In this document: one piece after another, positions 51,496-59,871 of the stretch
How positions within the stretch are numbered: position 1 is the stretch's first letter
Layout of the letters: the number at the start of each line of letters is the position of its first letter
Source of the DNA: CALMZY01 sp052033915
GTDB taxonomy: Bacteria; Verrucomicrobiota; Kiritimatiellia; CAIQIC01; JAGNIJ01
Direction: 5' to 3'
NCBI GenBank assembly: GCA_052033915.1
Contig: JBPOJF010000011.1
Location: forward strand, 1 to 64,000
DNA: 64,000 nt
Program-made: the position numbers and the translations under genes
Notes under the pieces: generated by a model
Databases searched by the model: none
Told to the model about the DNA's origin: nothing
What the model saw: the letters and a program-made list of their open reading frames with translations, nothing else

Positions 51496-51777
51496 TTACT
51501 TGTCTTCCGCGTCTGTCTGGGACATGCCGACCTTCTCGAGTGTCCGGTTCGCCAGGTCAACCATGCCGATCAGCAGGTTGACCACGGCCTTGTCCTTGTC
51601 AGTTGCCGGACGCAACGCGCCTTTCTTCACAGCGACCGAGACAGACTTGGAAAGATGCGCCAGTACGTCGAGGCATTCCTTCAACGCGCCCCGCTCGACA
51701 TGGACTGGCAGTTCCAGCCCGTGACAGGCTGTGACACAGGTTCGCACGATTTCTCTCCATTGTTCGTCGGTAACCAT
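51496..51777 (-). CDS. Small soluble protein of unknown function
   Basis: 93 residues, predicted mostly helical, with AGGAGG eight bases before the ATG at 51777. Features: WREIVRTCVTACHGLELPVHVERGAL near the start and ending TDAEDK. No membrane segment and no family recognised. An upstream extension of the frame to 51885 lacks a ribosome site. It lies 137 bases upstream of tRNA-Leu. Confidence 0.65.
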   Translation of the reverse strand: MVTDEQWREIVRTCVTACHGLELPVHVERGALKECLDVLAHLSKSVSVAVKKGALRPATDKDKAVVNLLIGMVDLANRTLEKVGMSQTDAEDK

Positions 51778-51945
51778 GGTGTCCGCCTCCTCCTTATTCG
51801 CGCACACACCGCCAATACTTAAGAATACGCCTGCGGGGAGCGGGTGTCGAGCTTGATACGCGCCGGCAAGTGTCGCCCTGCGCAAGGTTGTCTTGAAGCC
51901 GGGCCGGGATTCTGGCTTATTTGGAATCGCAGGAAGGAGACGGGC

Positions 51946-52806
51946 GTGAAACTCGTTTCATACAAAGGTTGGAAGCAGAATGCGCGGCTGACCAACGGCG
52001 CGATCGAGGTGATCGTGACGCTGGATGTCGGGCCTCGAATCATCCGGTGCGGTTTTGTGGGCGGACCGAATATCTTCGGGGAGTTTAAGAGTCAGCTCGG
52101 CAAGTGCGGGGAGCGGAAGTGGATGATCCGCGGCGGACACCGGCTGTGGGTGGCGCCGGAGCACAAGCCGAAGACGTACGAACTCGACAATGGCCCCGTG
52201 GAGAGGGTGAAGGAAATTCCCGGCGGTATTCGCGTGGTCCAGAGGAAGGGGCCGTTGACCGGCATCCGGAAATCCATGGACATCATGCTCGCGCCGCGCA
52301 GCGCGCGGGTCAGGGTGATTCACACGCTCACAAATGAGGGGAAGAAGACGGTGCCGTGCTCCGTGTGGGCTTTGAGTGTCATGCCCCGGAACGGCGTGGC
52401 GATTATCCCGGTTCCGAAGCCGGTGCCGCATGACGAACGATGCACGCCGAACCAGAACTGGAGCTTGTGGAGCTATACGGACATGACGGACCCGAGACTC
52501 ACGCTGGGCACGAGGGTTCTACGGGTGAGACAGGACCCGCGGCGCGGACCCTTCAAGCTCGGGATGGCGCAAAGGCAGGGGTGGGTTGCGTATTTGAAGG
52601 GCGATCTCCTCTTCATCAAGAACTTCGCCCGGAAGGCGGGCGCTGTGTATCCCGATTATGACGTCAACTTCGAGGTTTACACGGACGAGAACATCCTCGA
52701 ACTGGAGACCTTGGGCCCGCTGGTGAACTTGAAGCCCGGCCGGAGCGTCCGGCACGAAGAGCGATGGCTGCTCACGAAAGTCGGAGGCCGTCGCCGGGTG
52801 GTGTAG
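51946..52806 (+). CDS. DUF4380-like protein (galactose-mutarotase-like beta sandwich)
   Basis: 286 residues from a GTG with AAGGAG upstream. The start KLVSYKGWKQNARLTNGAIEVIVTLDVGPRIIRCGF resembles DUF4380/aldose-1-epimerase-like sandwich proteins, which share N-terminal G-I-L-R-type strands, WGGHRLW-like loops (here MIRGGHRLWVAPEHKP) and a C-terminal RHEERWLLTK. No signal peptide. Sugar binding is likely; the reaction is unknown. It ends convergent with the next gene, with a hairpin between them. Confidence 0.8.
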   Translation: MKLVSYKGWKQNARLTNGAIEVIVTLDVGPRIIRCGFVGGPNIFGEFKSQLGKCGERKWMIRGGHRLWVAPEHKPKTYELDNGPVERVKEIPGGIRVVQRKGPLTGIRKSMDIMLAPRSARVRVIHTLTNEGKKTVPCSVWALSVMPRNGVAIIPVPKPVPHDERCTPNQNWSLWSYTDMTDPRLTLGTRVLRVRQDPRRGPFKLGMAQRQGWVAYLKGDLLFIKNFARKAGAVYPDYDVNFEVYTDENILELETLGPLVNLKPGRSVRHEERWLLTKVGGRRRVV

Positions 52807-52808
52807 CG

Positions 52809-52826
52809 TCGTCCGTCCCCGGACGA
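52809..52826. terminator. Hairpin between convergent genes, related to the repeat at 1080-1096
   Basis: TCGTCCG (52809-52815), loop TCCC, CGGACGA (52820-52826) lies directly after the DUF4380-like stop. The copy at 1080-1096 has TCGCCCG/CGGGCGA: both arms changed so that pairing is kept. Located between converging genes it may act as a bidirectional terminator, without a T-run. Confidence 0.5.
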
Positions 52827-52850
52827 GAGGACGGGGTTCACCGCGCCGGA

Positions 52851-53465
52851 TCAAGTCGATAGCGCTCTTGGCGGTCCCAACACAATCTGGTTGATCATCG
52901 CCCGCTTGAGTTGGCGGCGTCCCTTGACGAGTTCGCGTAGCTGCGCGCCGCGTTCTTCGGCGGTTACGCCCAACGGCAGAAGAGTCGGCAGGGGCGTCTT
53001 GATGGCGTTGAAGGCGAAGGTCGATTCCTTGAACATCCCCCCGCGCGATCTGGCCCTGGGCAACGCCCGGATCTCGTGAATCTCTTGGGGAGCGTCGGCG
53101 ATCGCAGAAGGAAGTTGAGAAACGACCTGTTGGGCCGGCGGAACCCGGACGGCCGCTTTCTGCTTCACAGTCGGCGGTCGTGAATGCCGTTTTCCCGCGC
53201 CATACGGAACCGGCTTCATGGGTTTCGAGACGGGGGGAGGCGGGAGCGGCGGCGGCGCCTGTTGCTGACCGCTGATCTGCTCGAAGAGAGTTCTCAGATC
53301 CTCTTCGATGGAGCGTTCGCCGCTCTCGATCGGTGGAGGTCTCGGGGGCGGTCGGGAACCTCCGCGCATCTTCGAGATCGCCTGCGCGATCAGCCAGAAA
53401 ACGGCCAACACCAGCCAGATGATGGCATCCGCTCCGCTGTCTGCTCTGAAGATTTCCAGTTTCAT
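52851..53465 (-). CDS. Membrane-anchored proline-rich protein of unknown function
   Basis: 204 residues. One membrane span (IIWLVLAVFWLIAQAIS, about 15-31) is followed by a Pro/Gln-rich linker (PPPLPPPPVSKP) and a basic, mainly soluble end (RGAQLRELVKGRRQLKRAMINQIVLGPP). It is the last gene of the leftward flotillin/NfeD operon, 80 bases after floA. No family recognised; small anchored proteins of this type are common partners beside floA in related genomes, but that is a general impression. Confidence 0.65.
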   Translation of the reverse strand: MKLEIFRADSGADAIIWLVLAVFWLIAQAISKMRGGSRPPPRPPPIESGERSIEEDLRTLFEQISGQQQAPPPLPPPPVSKPMKPVPYGAGKRHSRPPTVKQKAAVRVPPAQQVVSQLPSAIADAPQEIHEIRALPRARSRGGMFKESTFAFNAIKTPLPTLLPLGVTAEERGAQLRELVKGRRQLKRAMINQIVLGPPRALST

Positions 53466-53545
53466 ATGATATTGGATGGCGAGGCGTCCGGCCGAGCCGT
53501 CATGGGATGCGGCCCGGCCGAAAGCTTCTTTCCGCCTTACCTAAC

Positions 53546-54574
53546 CTACGGCTTCGCCTGCTCCGGTCCGCCTTCGGCGAGCGATTCGCGCATCGCCGTG
53601 TCCGCCATGATGTTCTGCATGCGGTAGAAGTCCATGACGCCCAGCTTGCCGGCCTTGAAGGCGTGCGCGATGGCCATCGGAATCTCGGCCTGGGCTTCGA
53701 CAACCTTCGCCTGCATTTCCTGGACGCGGGCGCGCATTTCCTGTTCCTGGGCGACGCCCATCGCGCGGCGGCCTTCCGCCTCGGCCTGGCGCAGCTTCTT
53801 GTCCGCCTCGGCGCGCTCGGTCTCGAGCAGCGCGCCGACGTTCGCGACTTCGCGCGCGCCGCTGACGCCGGCCACGCTGACGTCGGCGATATCGATCGAG
53901 ACGATTTCAAAGGAGGTCTGCGCATCGAGCCCGCTTTCGAGCACCTTGCGACTGATGTGGTCCGGATTTTCCAGCACGTCCTTGTACGTGGAGGACGAAC
54001 CGATCGCGCTGACGATGCCCTGGCCGACGCGGGCGATGATCGTTTCCTCCGTCGCGCCGCCGACGAGGCGGGCCAGGTTCGTGCGAACCGTCACGCGCGC
54101 CTTCACGAGCAGGCGGATGCCGTCCTTGGCCACAGCGTCCAGCATCGTGGTCCCCTTGGACGGATCGGGGCAGTCGATCACCTTCGGGTTCACGCTGGTT
54201 CGGACGGCGTCGTACACGTCGCGGCCGGCGAGGTTGATCGCGCAGGCCTTCTGAAAGGTCAGGTCGATGTTCGCCTTGTCGGCGGCGATCAGCGCGTTGA
54301 CGACCATCATGACATCGCCGCCCGCCAGGTAGTGGGCTTCGAGCGGGTCGGTGTCGAGTTCGATGCCGGCCTTGACCAGTTGAATGCGCGCGCCGACGAT
54401 CAGGCTGGGCGGCACCTTGCGGAGCTTCATGCCGAGGAGCTTGAACAGGCTGACCTTGGCGCCGGACATCCAGGCCTGCACCCAGATCTTGAGGAAGTAG
54501 AAGAACAGGCCGACCAGGATGAGTACCGCAATAGCCAGCAGTACGAACAGTATGGTGACGATTTGAACGCCCAT
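53546..54574 (-). CDS. floA: Flotillin-like protein FloA
   Basis: 342 residues. A hairpin-like N-terminal membrane anchor (about 5-35) is followed by an SPFH domain (LGMKLRKVPPSLIVGARIQLVKAGIEL, GGDVMMVVNALIAADKA) and a coiled coil with ETERAEADKKLRQAEAEGRRAM. FloA scaffolds membrane microdomains and usually pairs with NfeD proteins, encoded upstream here. The length and absence of C-terminal extension fit FloA rather than FloT. Confidence 0.94.
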   Translation of the reverse strand: MGVQIVTILFVLLAIAVLILVGLFFYFLKIWVQAWMSGAKVSLFKLLGMKLRKVPPSLIVGARIQLVKAGIELDTDPLEAHYLAGGDVMMVVNALIAADKANIDLTFQKACAINLAGRDVYDAVRTSVNPKVIDCPDPSKGTTMLDAVAKDGIRLLVKARVTVRTNLARLVGGATEETIIARVGQGIVSAIGSSSTYKDVLENPDHISRKVLESGLDAQTSFEIVSIDIADVSVAGVSGAREVANVGALLETERAEADKKLRQAEAEGRRAMGVAQEQEMRARVQEMQAKVVEAQAEIPMAIAHAFKAGKLGVMDFYRMQNIMADTAMRESLAEGGPEQAKP

Positions 54575-54578
54575 GAGA

Positions 54579-55808
54579 TTACTCCTTCTTTGATGTTTCT
54601 TCCTTGCTGTTGAATGACGCGGACGATGAAGGGGGGACTGCCGGAATCGGCGGCGGAAGTGGGGGCGCCGTTTCCAGAGCGGAATGCGACGTGAAAATGG
54701 CGAGGACGATGGCGCCCAGGCCCAGCGCCACGACCAGGAACGAAACGAGCGCGCCGATCCCGTACGGGAGCGCGGCCAGGGCGTAGATGGCGATCAGCCC
54801 GATGGACAGGCTGGTAAAGACGCGGCTGAACGGCTGGGGCCCGTGGCGGCGGAGCAGGGCGCCTCCGACGCCGAGCGCCACGACGACTTTGGCGAGGTAT
54901 GCCATGATCGCGTAGGACAGGAGAAGAAGGAAGCCGAGCGGAATCCCGATGATGGTCAGCAGAAGGAACAGGGTCGTCATCGGGATCAGGCAGAAGGCGA
55001 TGACGCCGATGAGCGCGCAGCGCCACGACGACCGGCGGAAATACCGGACGGCCCGGCCGGTAAAGCGCGGGAAGAGGGCGATGAAGGGAAGTCCCGCGAC
55101 GAGGGCGCAGAGATAGTAGTACGCCTGGGTAAGAAAGACCTCGTAGCCCGACGGTTGGCGGGCCGCCGCGGCTTCCGTCCGGATCAACTGCCCGTCGAGC
55201 CGCACTTGGGCCGGATCCAGGAATAGATCCTTGGAGGACGTGTACGTCAGGTTGCCCTCGATGATCGTGCCCGGCATCACAACGATGTCCTCCGCCATGA
55301 TCCGGATATTGCCCTCGATGGTCCCGCTGATCGTCGCGGATGTGGCGAGGACTTTCAGGTTCCCCCGTATTTTCCCGGCGATGAGGACGCTCTGGCCGGC
55401 GAGCGCGGCATCGCCCCGGATCGTCGAGTTGGTCGTCAGGGTGACGGTGTTCCCGGCCGCCAGCGCGCCGAGCCCGACGGTCCCGTCCATCGTGAGTTCG
55501 TTCGCGAGGAAGCGGGCATGCTCTTTGGCGACGCCGGTGAAGAGAATCGTGTTGCCGAAGGCCCAGACATCGTTCTCGAACGCGCCCGCGAGGCGTACGT
55601 TTCCGACCCCGCCCGGGCCGCCCGCGCACGCGGCAAAGAAATCGTCCTTCGCCGTTCCCCCGAAGGAAATATCCTGCGCCAGCACCCACGTCTCGTTCGT
55701 CAACGTCCGGCCGTGCGGAAGTTTGAACCCGTCCGTCCGGATGAACTGGAGGGCCTGGGCCGGAGCCGACAACGCCAGAAGAGTGAGAAGAACCAGTAAG
55801 CGCCTCAT
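54579..55808 (-). CDS. Polymer-forming (bactofilin-like) membrane protein
   Basis: 409 residues. Signal peptide (MRRLLVLLTLLALSAPAQA), then a right-handed beta-helix of about 170 residues resembling bactofilin/polymer-forming repeats (GLGALAAGNTVTLTTNSTIRG, IRGNLKVLATSATISGTIEGNI), then about five membrane helices and a short Pro/Ser tail. The combination of exported bactofilin-like repeats with a polytopic domain suggests a membrane scaffold. It overlaps the nfeD stop by four bases (ATGA) and ends five bases before floA. Confidence 0.78.
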   Translation of the reverse strand: MRRLLVLLTLLALSAPAQALQFIRTDGFKLPHGRTLTNETWVLAQDISFGGTAKDDFFAACAGGPGGVGNVRLAGAFENDVWAFGNTILFTGVAKEHARFLANELTMDGTVGLGALAAGNTVTLTTNSTIRGDAALAGQSVLIAGKIRGNLKVLATSATISGTIEGNIRIMAEDIVVMPGTIIEGNLTYTSSKDLFLDPAQVRLDGQLIRTEAAAARQPSGYEVFLTQAYYYLCALVAGLPFIALFPRFTGRAVRYFRRSSWRCALIGVIAFCLIPMTTLFLLLTIIGIPLGFLLLLSYAIMAYLAKVVVALGVGGALLRRHGPQPFSRVFTSLSIGLIAIYALAALPYGIGALVSFLVVALGLGAIVLAIFTSHSALETAPPLPPPIPAVPPSSSASFNSKEETSKKE

Positions 55809-56305
55809 GCTCCGCGATCCTTTGCGGCGGTGGGCGGGAGAATTTCTTTCACCAGAATGCGAATCCCTTGCACCTGGATCACCTTGACCGGTTTTCCGCT
55901 CTCGATCCAGCTCCCGTTGGTGACCACGTCCACGCGCTTGCCGTCGAACTTCGCGATGCCGGCGGGGCGGAGAACGCTCATCGTGACGCCTTCCTTGCCA
56001 AGCAGGTCCATGAATTCGAGCGAGGCGGACTTGAACGACTTGCCGTTGTCGGCGAGGGTCAGGCTCTTGCCCAGCCGGGATCTCGGAAAGAACTTCACCC
56101 AGATGACGATGCAGATTCCGGAAAGGACAATAATCGCCAGCGTGTTGAGCAGCGCGATGTCCATCGGGAATATGAAAAAGCTGACGACGATGGCGGCGAG
56201 CAGACTCATCGTGCCGATCAACCCGATCACGCCGCCGGGAAGAAAGATTTCCGCGCCGATCAGGAAAAGCCCCGCGATAATCAGAATGACATACAGCAGG
56301 AACAT
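55805..56305 (-). CDS. Short NfeD protein
   Basis: 166 residues. Several N-terminal membrane helices (MFLLYVILIIAGLFLIGAEIFLPGG) are followed by an OB-fold NfeD domain (LGKEGVTMSVLRPAGIAKFDGKRVDVVTNG). NfeD proteins partner flotillins, encoded two genes downstream. The ATG at 56305 follows the longer NfeD gene by 13 bases. Confidence 0.9.
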   Translation of the reverse strand: MFLLYVILIIAGLFLIGAEIFLPGGVIGLIGTMSLLAAIVVSFFIFPMDIALLNTLAIIVLSGICIVIWVKFFPRSRLGKSLTLADNGKSFKSASLEFMDLLGKEGVTMSVLRPAGIAKFDGKRVDVVTNGSWIESGKPVKVIQVQGIRILVKEILPPTAAKDRGA

Positions 56306-56318
56306 GGTTCGATTTCCG

Positions 56319-57731
56319 TTACACGCTTTTCTCCGCAACCGCCTCCACAATAATACGGTTTCCGTGAGTTTCCACAACCCGTATCCGCGTTCCGCCCGCC
56401 AGATAATCGCCGCGCGTGACGACATCGAGTCTTCGATCTCCGAACTCCGCGGCGCCGGCGGGGCGGAGCGGAGAGAGCGCACGGCCTTCAAGGCCGACCA
56501 GCGAGTCCGAGTCGTCCGACGCGGCATAGCCGTCTTTTCGGCTGGTTGTTGCGTCGAGCCCGATGTTTTTGAACAGCCGGGTTCCCGGAAGATATTTTCC
56601 GAGGAACATGGCGACCACGGTCGTCCCGATCAGCGCGACGGACAGCTTGATCAGGGGAATCTGCACGACGGGCCATGTCGGATACCACGGCCCTCCGGGA
56701 TATTTCTCGACCATCGCATCGAAGATCGCCCAGAGCATCATGGCGATGCCCAGGAATCCGAGGAGCCCGAAGCCGGGGATGAAAAGCAGTTCGACCACGA
56801 GGAGCGCGACCCCGAGAAGGAAGATGAGGATATCCTCCGCGCCGGCGAGTCCGGCGATGTGATGACCCCAGAAGAAAATCACGAGGCAGATCACGCCGAC
56901 AACGCCGGGCAGGACCGCGCCCTGCATCTTGAATTCCACGTAGAGGCCGAGCAGTCCCACGATCAGGAAGATCGGAGCGAGCGCGGCGATATACCGCGCG
57001 ACCTTCTCGATGCCCGTCACCTGCAGTTCCTTGACCGTCGCGTTTTCGAGACCGACGCCCTTCAGCATGTCGTTGACATCCTTGAACGTGCCCTTGGACA
57101 GCAGGGGAATCTGGTCCTTGCCCACTTTCCGCTCTGCCTCGACATTGGTCAGGGTCAGCAATTGCCCCGCGGGGCTGATGACCTCATTGCCGATTTTGAA
57201 CTCGAGTTCGCGGCGGACCATTTTCTCCGCAAGCTCCTTGTTGTGTCCGCCTTCCTCCGCGGCGGCGCGGACGAGCGCCGCGACCGCGGAGACGGTCTTC
57301 TCTTTGATGTCATCGGGCATCTCCTGCGCGCCGCCGATGGGCGACATCATGATCGGCATGGCGTCGCCGATGACCGTGCCGGGCGCCATGTAGATGTTCT
57401 TCGTGGCCAGCGCGATGATCGCGCCCGCCGAAAACGCGTCCTTCTCCACGAACGTGTACGTCGGGACCTTGATCTTCTGGATCGTGCGGACGATGTCGCT
57501 CGCCGCCTGGAGCGTGCCGCCCGGCGTGTCCATGACGAAGATGACCGCCTTGGCGTTGACATCCTCGGCTTCCGCCACGCCGCGGCGGATGACGTAGAGG
57601 AGGGCCGGCTCGATCATCCCGCGGATGGGAATGGTGTAGACGACGTCGGCCGATGCCGTGGCCCCCTCGCTCCAGCCCGGAGCGGGGACGAGCATCGAGA
57701 CCAGCAGAGCCATGAACATGAGTCTTTTCAT
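56319..57731 (-). CDS. Long NfeD with ClpP-like serine protease domain (NfeD1b)
   Basis: 470 residues. Signal peptide, then a ClpP/SppA-type protease domain with FVMDTPGGTL and the nucleophile loop EKDAFSAGAIIALATKNIYMAPG, then about five membrane helices and a C-terminal OB-fold (LVGLEGRALSPLRPAGAAEF). In the archaeal homologue PH1510 the Ser-Lys dyad cleaves hydrophobic stomatin tails; here FSAG provides the serine. It heads the operon nfeD1b, nfeD, polymer-forming protein, floA, unknown. ATG 57731 starts the signal peptide better than the ATG at 57746. Confidence 0.92.
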   Translation of the reverse strand: MKRLMFMALLVSMLVPAPGWSEGATASADVVYTIPIRGMIEPALLYVIRRGVAEAEDVNAKAVIFVMDTPGGTLQAASDIVRTIQKIKVPTYTFVEKDAFSAGAIIALATKNIYMAPGTVIGDAMPIMMSPIGGAQEMPDDIKEKTVSAVAALVRAAAEEGGHNKELAEKMVRRELEFKIGNEVISPAGQLLTLTNVEAERKVGKDQIPLLSKGTFKDVNDMLKGVGLENATVKELQVTGIEKVARYIAALAPIFLIVGLLGLYVEFKMQGAVLPGVVGVICLVIFFWGHHIAGLAGAEDILIFLLGVALLVVELLFIPGFGLLGFLGIAMMLWAIFDAMVEKYPGGPWYPTWPVVQIPLIKLSVALIGTTVVAMFLGKYLPGTRLFKNIGLDATTSRKDGYAASDDSDSLVGLEGRALSPLRPAGAAEFGDRRLDVVTRGDYLAGGTRIRVVETHGNRIIVEAVAEKSV

Positions 57732-57849
57732 AATCAGCGTCCCCATAAAAATACCTTAACGCAGAAGATGGCAGGTAGCAATAAGATAGCCGCACGCCGG
57801 GCTTGGAAGTGCAGGCCGGGATGCTATAAGAGGATCATAACAGGGTGGG

Positions 57850-57877
57850 CAGAATCATTCTGACGACGATGATTCTG
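57850..57877. promoter_or_regulatory. Perfect 9-bp inverted repeat in a divergent intergenic region
   Basis: CAGAATCAT (57850-57858) and ATGATTCTG (57869-57877) are separated by 10 bases, about 120 bases from the nfeD1b start and 107 bases before the folM-like start. One helical turn between half-site centres fits a dimeric regulator. Confidence 0.45.
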
Positions 57878-57983
57878 TCGTTATCGAGGCATATTGCGAA
57901 AACTTACCCATGCTGAAATAGCCGTCTATCAACTCGGCTCGGTATTAAGGAAAGGCCCGAATCGTGGCGGGAGAAGCGCGTGG

Positions 57984-58700
57984 ATGAATCTAAACGGTAA
58001 AACAGCCCTCGTCACCGGCGGGGCGGTGCGCATCGGCGCGGCGATTTGCCGCGCGCTGGCGGCCGAGGGGGCGCGCGTGGTGGTCCACTACCGGCGCTCG
58101 AAAGGCGAGGCCGTGGCGCTGGCCGAGGAGTTGGGCGGACGGGCCGTGCAATCCGATCTCGCTTCCGAACTCGCGTGCGAGCGGCTGATCGCGCGCGCCG
58201 GCAAGCTCGACGTTCTCGTCAACAATGCGGCGGTGTTTCACAAGGACCCGCTGAAGGCGGTCACGGCGCGGAAGCTGGAGGAGGAATTCCGGCCGAACCT
58301 TTTCGCGCCGATCCTGCTGACGCGCGCGTTCGCCGCTCGGACCCGGCGCGGCGCGATCGTGAATCTTCTGGACCGGCGGATCACGAGCCTCGACCGCTCC
58401 GGCATTCCGTACGTTCTCAGCAAGAAGTCGCTGGCTGAGTTTACGAAGATCGCCGCGCTCGAACTCGCGCCCCGTATCACGGTCAACGCCGTCGCACCGG
58501 GCGCGGCGCTCCCGCCGCCGGGGAAGGGGAAGGCTTGCTTGAAGGATAAGGCCGGCCCGATCCCGATGGGCCGGCTCGTGAAGCCGGAGGAAGTTGCCGC
58601 CGCGGTCGTGTTCCTGGTGAAGAGCGAGGCCATCACGGGACAGATTCTCTTTGTGGACGGCGGGCAGAATCTGCTTGCAGACTTGACCCCCGACTTTTGA
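57984..58700 (+). CDS. Pteridine-reductase-like short-chain dehydrogenase (FolM/PTR1 type)
   Basis: 238 residues. NADP-binding TGGAVRIGAAICRALA has the RIG form of PTR1/FolM instead of the usual GIG. Catalytic Tyr and Lys are in PYVLSKKSL, while the usual Ser is replaced by Asp in IVNLLDRR, again as in PTR1/FolM. FolB lies 42 bases downstream and FolE just beyond, so a dihydrofolate or dihydropterin reductase in folate/pterin metabolism is likely. The ATG at 57984 starts the conserved part. Confidence 0.85.
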   Translation: MNLNGKTALVTGGAVRIGAAICRALAAEGARVVVHYRRSKGEAVALAEELGGRAVQSDLASELACERLIARAGKLDVLVNNAAVFHKDPLKAVTARKLEEEFRPNLFAPILLTRAFAARTRRGAIVNLLDRRITSLDRSGIPYVLSKKSLAEFTKIAALELAPRITVNAVAPGAALPPPGKGKACLKDKAGPIPMGRLVKPEEVAAAVVFLVKSEAITGQILFVDGGQNLLADLTPDF

Positions 58701-58742
58701 CGCTTGGGGTCGACTTTGGACCTTGGGCTTTGGACTTGAACC

Positions 58743-59096
58743 ATGGACAAAATCTATATTCGAGATTTGGCGCTCCGCTGCATCATCGGCGTGCATCCCG
58801 AGGAACGGCGCGAGAAGCAGGACGTGGTTATCCGCCTTGTCCTCGAGTGCGATCATTCGGCGGCGGCGAAGAGCGATGATCTGGCCGACGCGGTCGACTA
58901 CGAGGCCATCCAGAAGGAAGTGATCCAACTCGTCGAGAACAGTTCATTCAACCTGATCGAGAGTCTGGCTGAGCGCATCGCGCAGTTGTGTCTCCAGAAC
59001 CCGAAGGTCGAGAAGGCGATTGTGACCGTGGACAAGCCCGCCGCGCTGCGGTTCGCGAAGAGCGTCGCCGTGGAGGTCACGCGCGGTCAATCGTAG
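58743..59096 (+). CDS. folB: Dihydroneopterin aldolase
   Basis: 117 residues, the family size. IYIRDLALRCIIGVHPEERREKQDVVI with the conserved Glu, DYEAIQKEV, NLIESLAERIA and the C-terminal KPAALRFAKSVAVEVTR are typical. It cleaves dihydroneopterin to 6-hydroxymethyl-dihydropterin. Neighbours are the FolM-like reductase and convergent folE. Confidence 0.94.
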   Translation: MDKIYIRDLALRCIIGVHPEERREKQDVVIRLVLECDHSAAAKSDDLADAVDYEAIQKEVIQLVENSSFNLIESLAERIAQLCLQNPKVEKAIVTVDKPAALRFAKSVAVEVTRGQS

Positions 59097-59134
59097 TCGC
59101 AATTGCGCTGAGCGCGGGTTTCAAGCGGTTCGAG

Positions 59135-59149
59135 GCGCCGGACCGGCGC
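59135..59149. terminator. Hairpin between convergent folB and folE
   Basis: GCGCCG, loop GAC, CGGCGC lies in the 62-base gap between the two converging genes and could serve as a bidirectional terminator. No T-run is present on either side. Confidence 0.4.
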
Positions 59150-59158
59150 AACGACGGA

Positions 59159-59716
59159 TTACACAACCCGGGAGTCGTTGCCGATCAGGTCGAGGAATTC
59201 GGTCCTCGTGGCGATGGAGTCGTGGAAGCTGCCGAGCATCGCGGACGTAATCATGCTGGAATTCTGCTTCTCCACGCCCCGCATCATCATGCAGAGGTGC
59301 CGGGCCTCGATGACGACGCCCACGCCCTCGGGGGAGAGGTTGTCCATGATCACGCGCGCGATCTGGTTGGTCAGCCGCTCCTGAAGCTGGAGGCGGCGCG
59401 CGAAGATGTCGGCCAGGCGCGCCAGCTTGCTCACCCCGAACACCTTCCCTTTGGGAATGTAGCCGATATGGCAGCGGCCGAAGAAGGGGAGCATGTGGTG
59501 TTCGCACAGACTGTAGATCTCAATGTCCTTCACAATGATCATGTGGTTGGCCTCGACGTCGAAAATCGCCGAGTTGATCACCTCGTTGACATCCTGCTTA
59601 TAGCCGTGGGTGAGGAATGCCCAGGCGTCGGCCACCCGTTCAGGGGTGTGCTGCAACCCTTGCCGGTCCGGGTCTTCGCCGATTGCCTTCAGCCACTGTT
59701 TGACGAGTTCTTCCAT
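59159..59716 (-). CDS. folE: GTP cyclohydrolase I
   Basis: 185 residues. Zinc ligands are in LCEHHMLPFFGR and in ARHLCMMMRGV; TPERVADAW and GKVFGVSKLARLADIFARRLQLQERL are family motifs. It converts GTP to dihydroneopterin triphosphate, the first step to folate, complementing folB to the left. Confidence 0.96.
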   Translation of the reverse strand: MEELVKQWLKAIGEDPDRQGLQHTPERVADAWAFLTHGYKQDVNEVINSAIFDVEANHMIIVKDIEIYSLCEHHMLPFFGRCHIGYIPKGKVFGVSKLARLADIFARRLQLQERLTNQIARVIMDNLSPEGVGVVIEARHLCMMMRGVEKQNSSMITSAMLGSFHDSIATRTEFLDLIGNDSRVV

Positions 59717-59766
59717 AAGCGTTTTTTATACGACAATGCAGGCTTTTGCGGCAACCCAAAGAGATG

Positions 59767-59871
59767 AACCGCGAAACACACGAAATATACGAAAGCGGAA
59801 AGGCCGGAGGGGATAAGCGGGCTTCGCCTTGCCCAGAAAAACCCCAGGGGTTGCGCGTGTTTCGCCGTTAA
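59767..59871. mobile_element. Short empty inverted-repeat element
   Basis: AACCGCGAAACACACGAAA (59767-59785) and, inverted, TTAACGGCGAAACACGCGC (complement of 59853-59871) share the core CGAAACACRCG with the repeats at 24887-24907 and 25203-25223. The 67 bases between them hold no gene. The right end contains the TAA stop of the rubredoxin-like gene, as the other element does for lexA. Confidence 0.5.
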
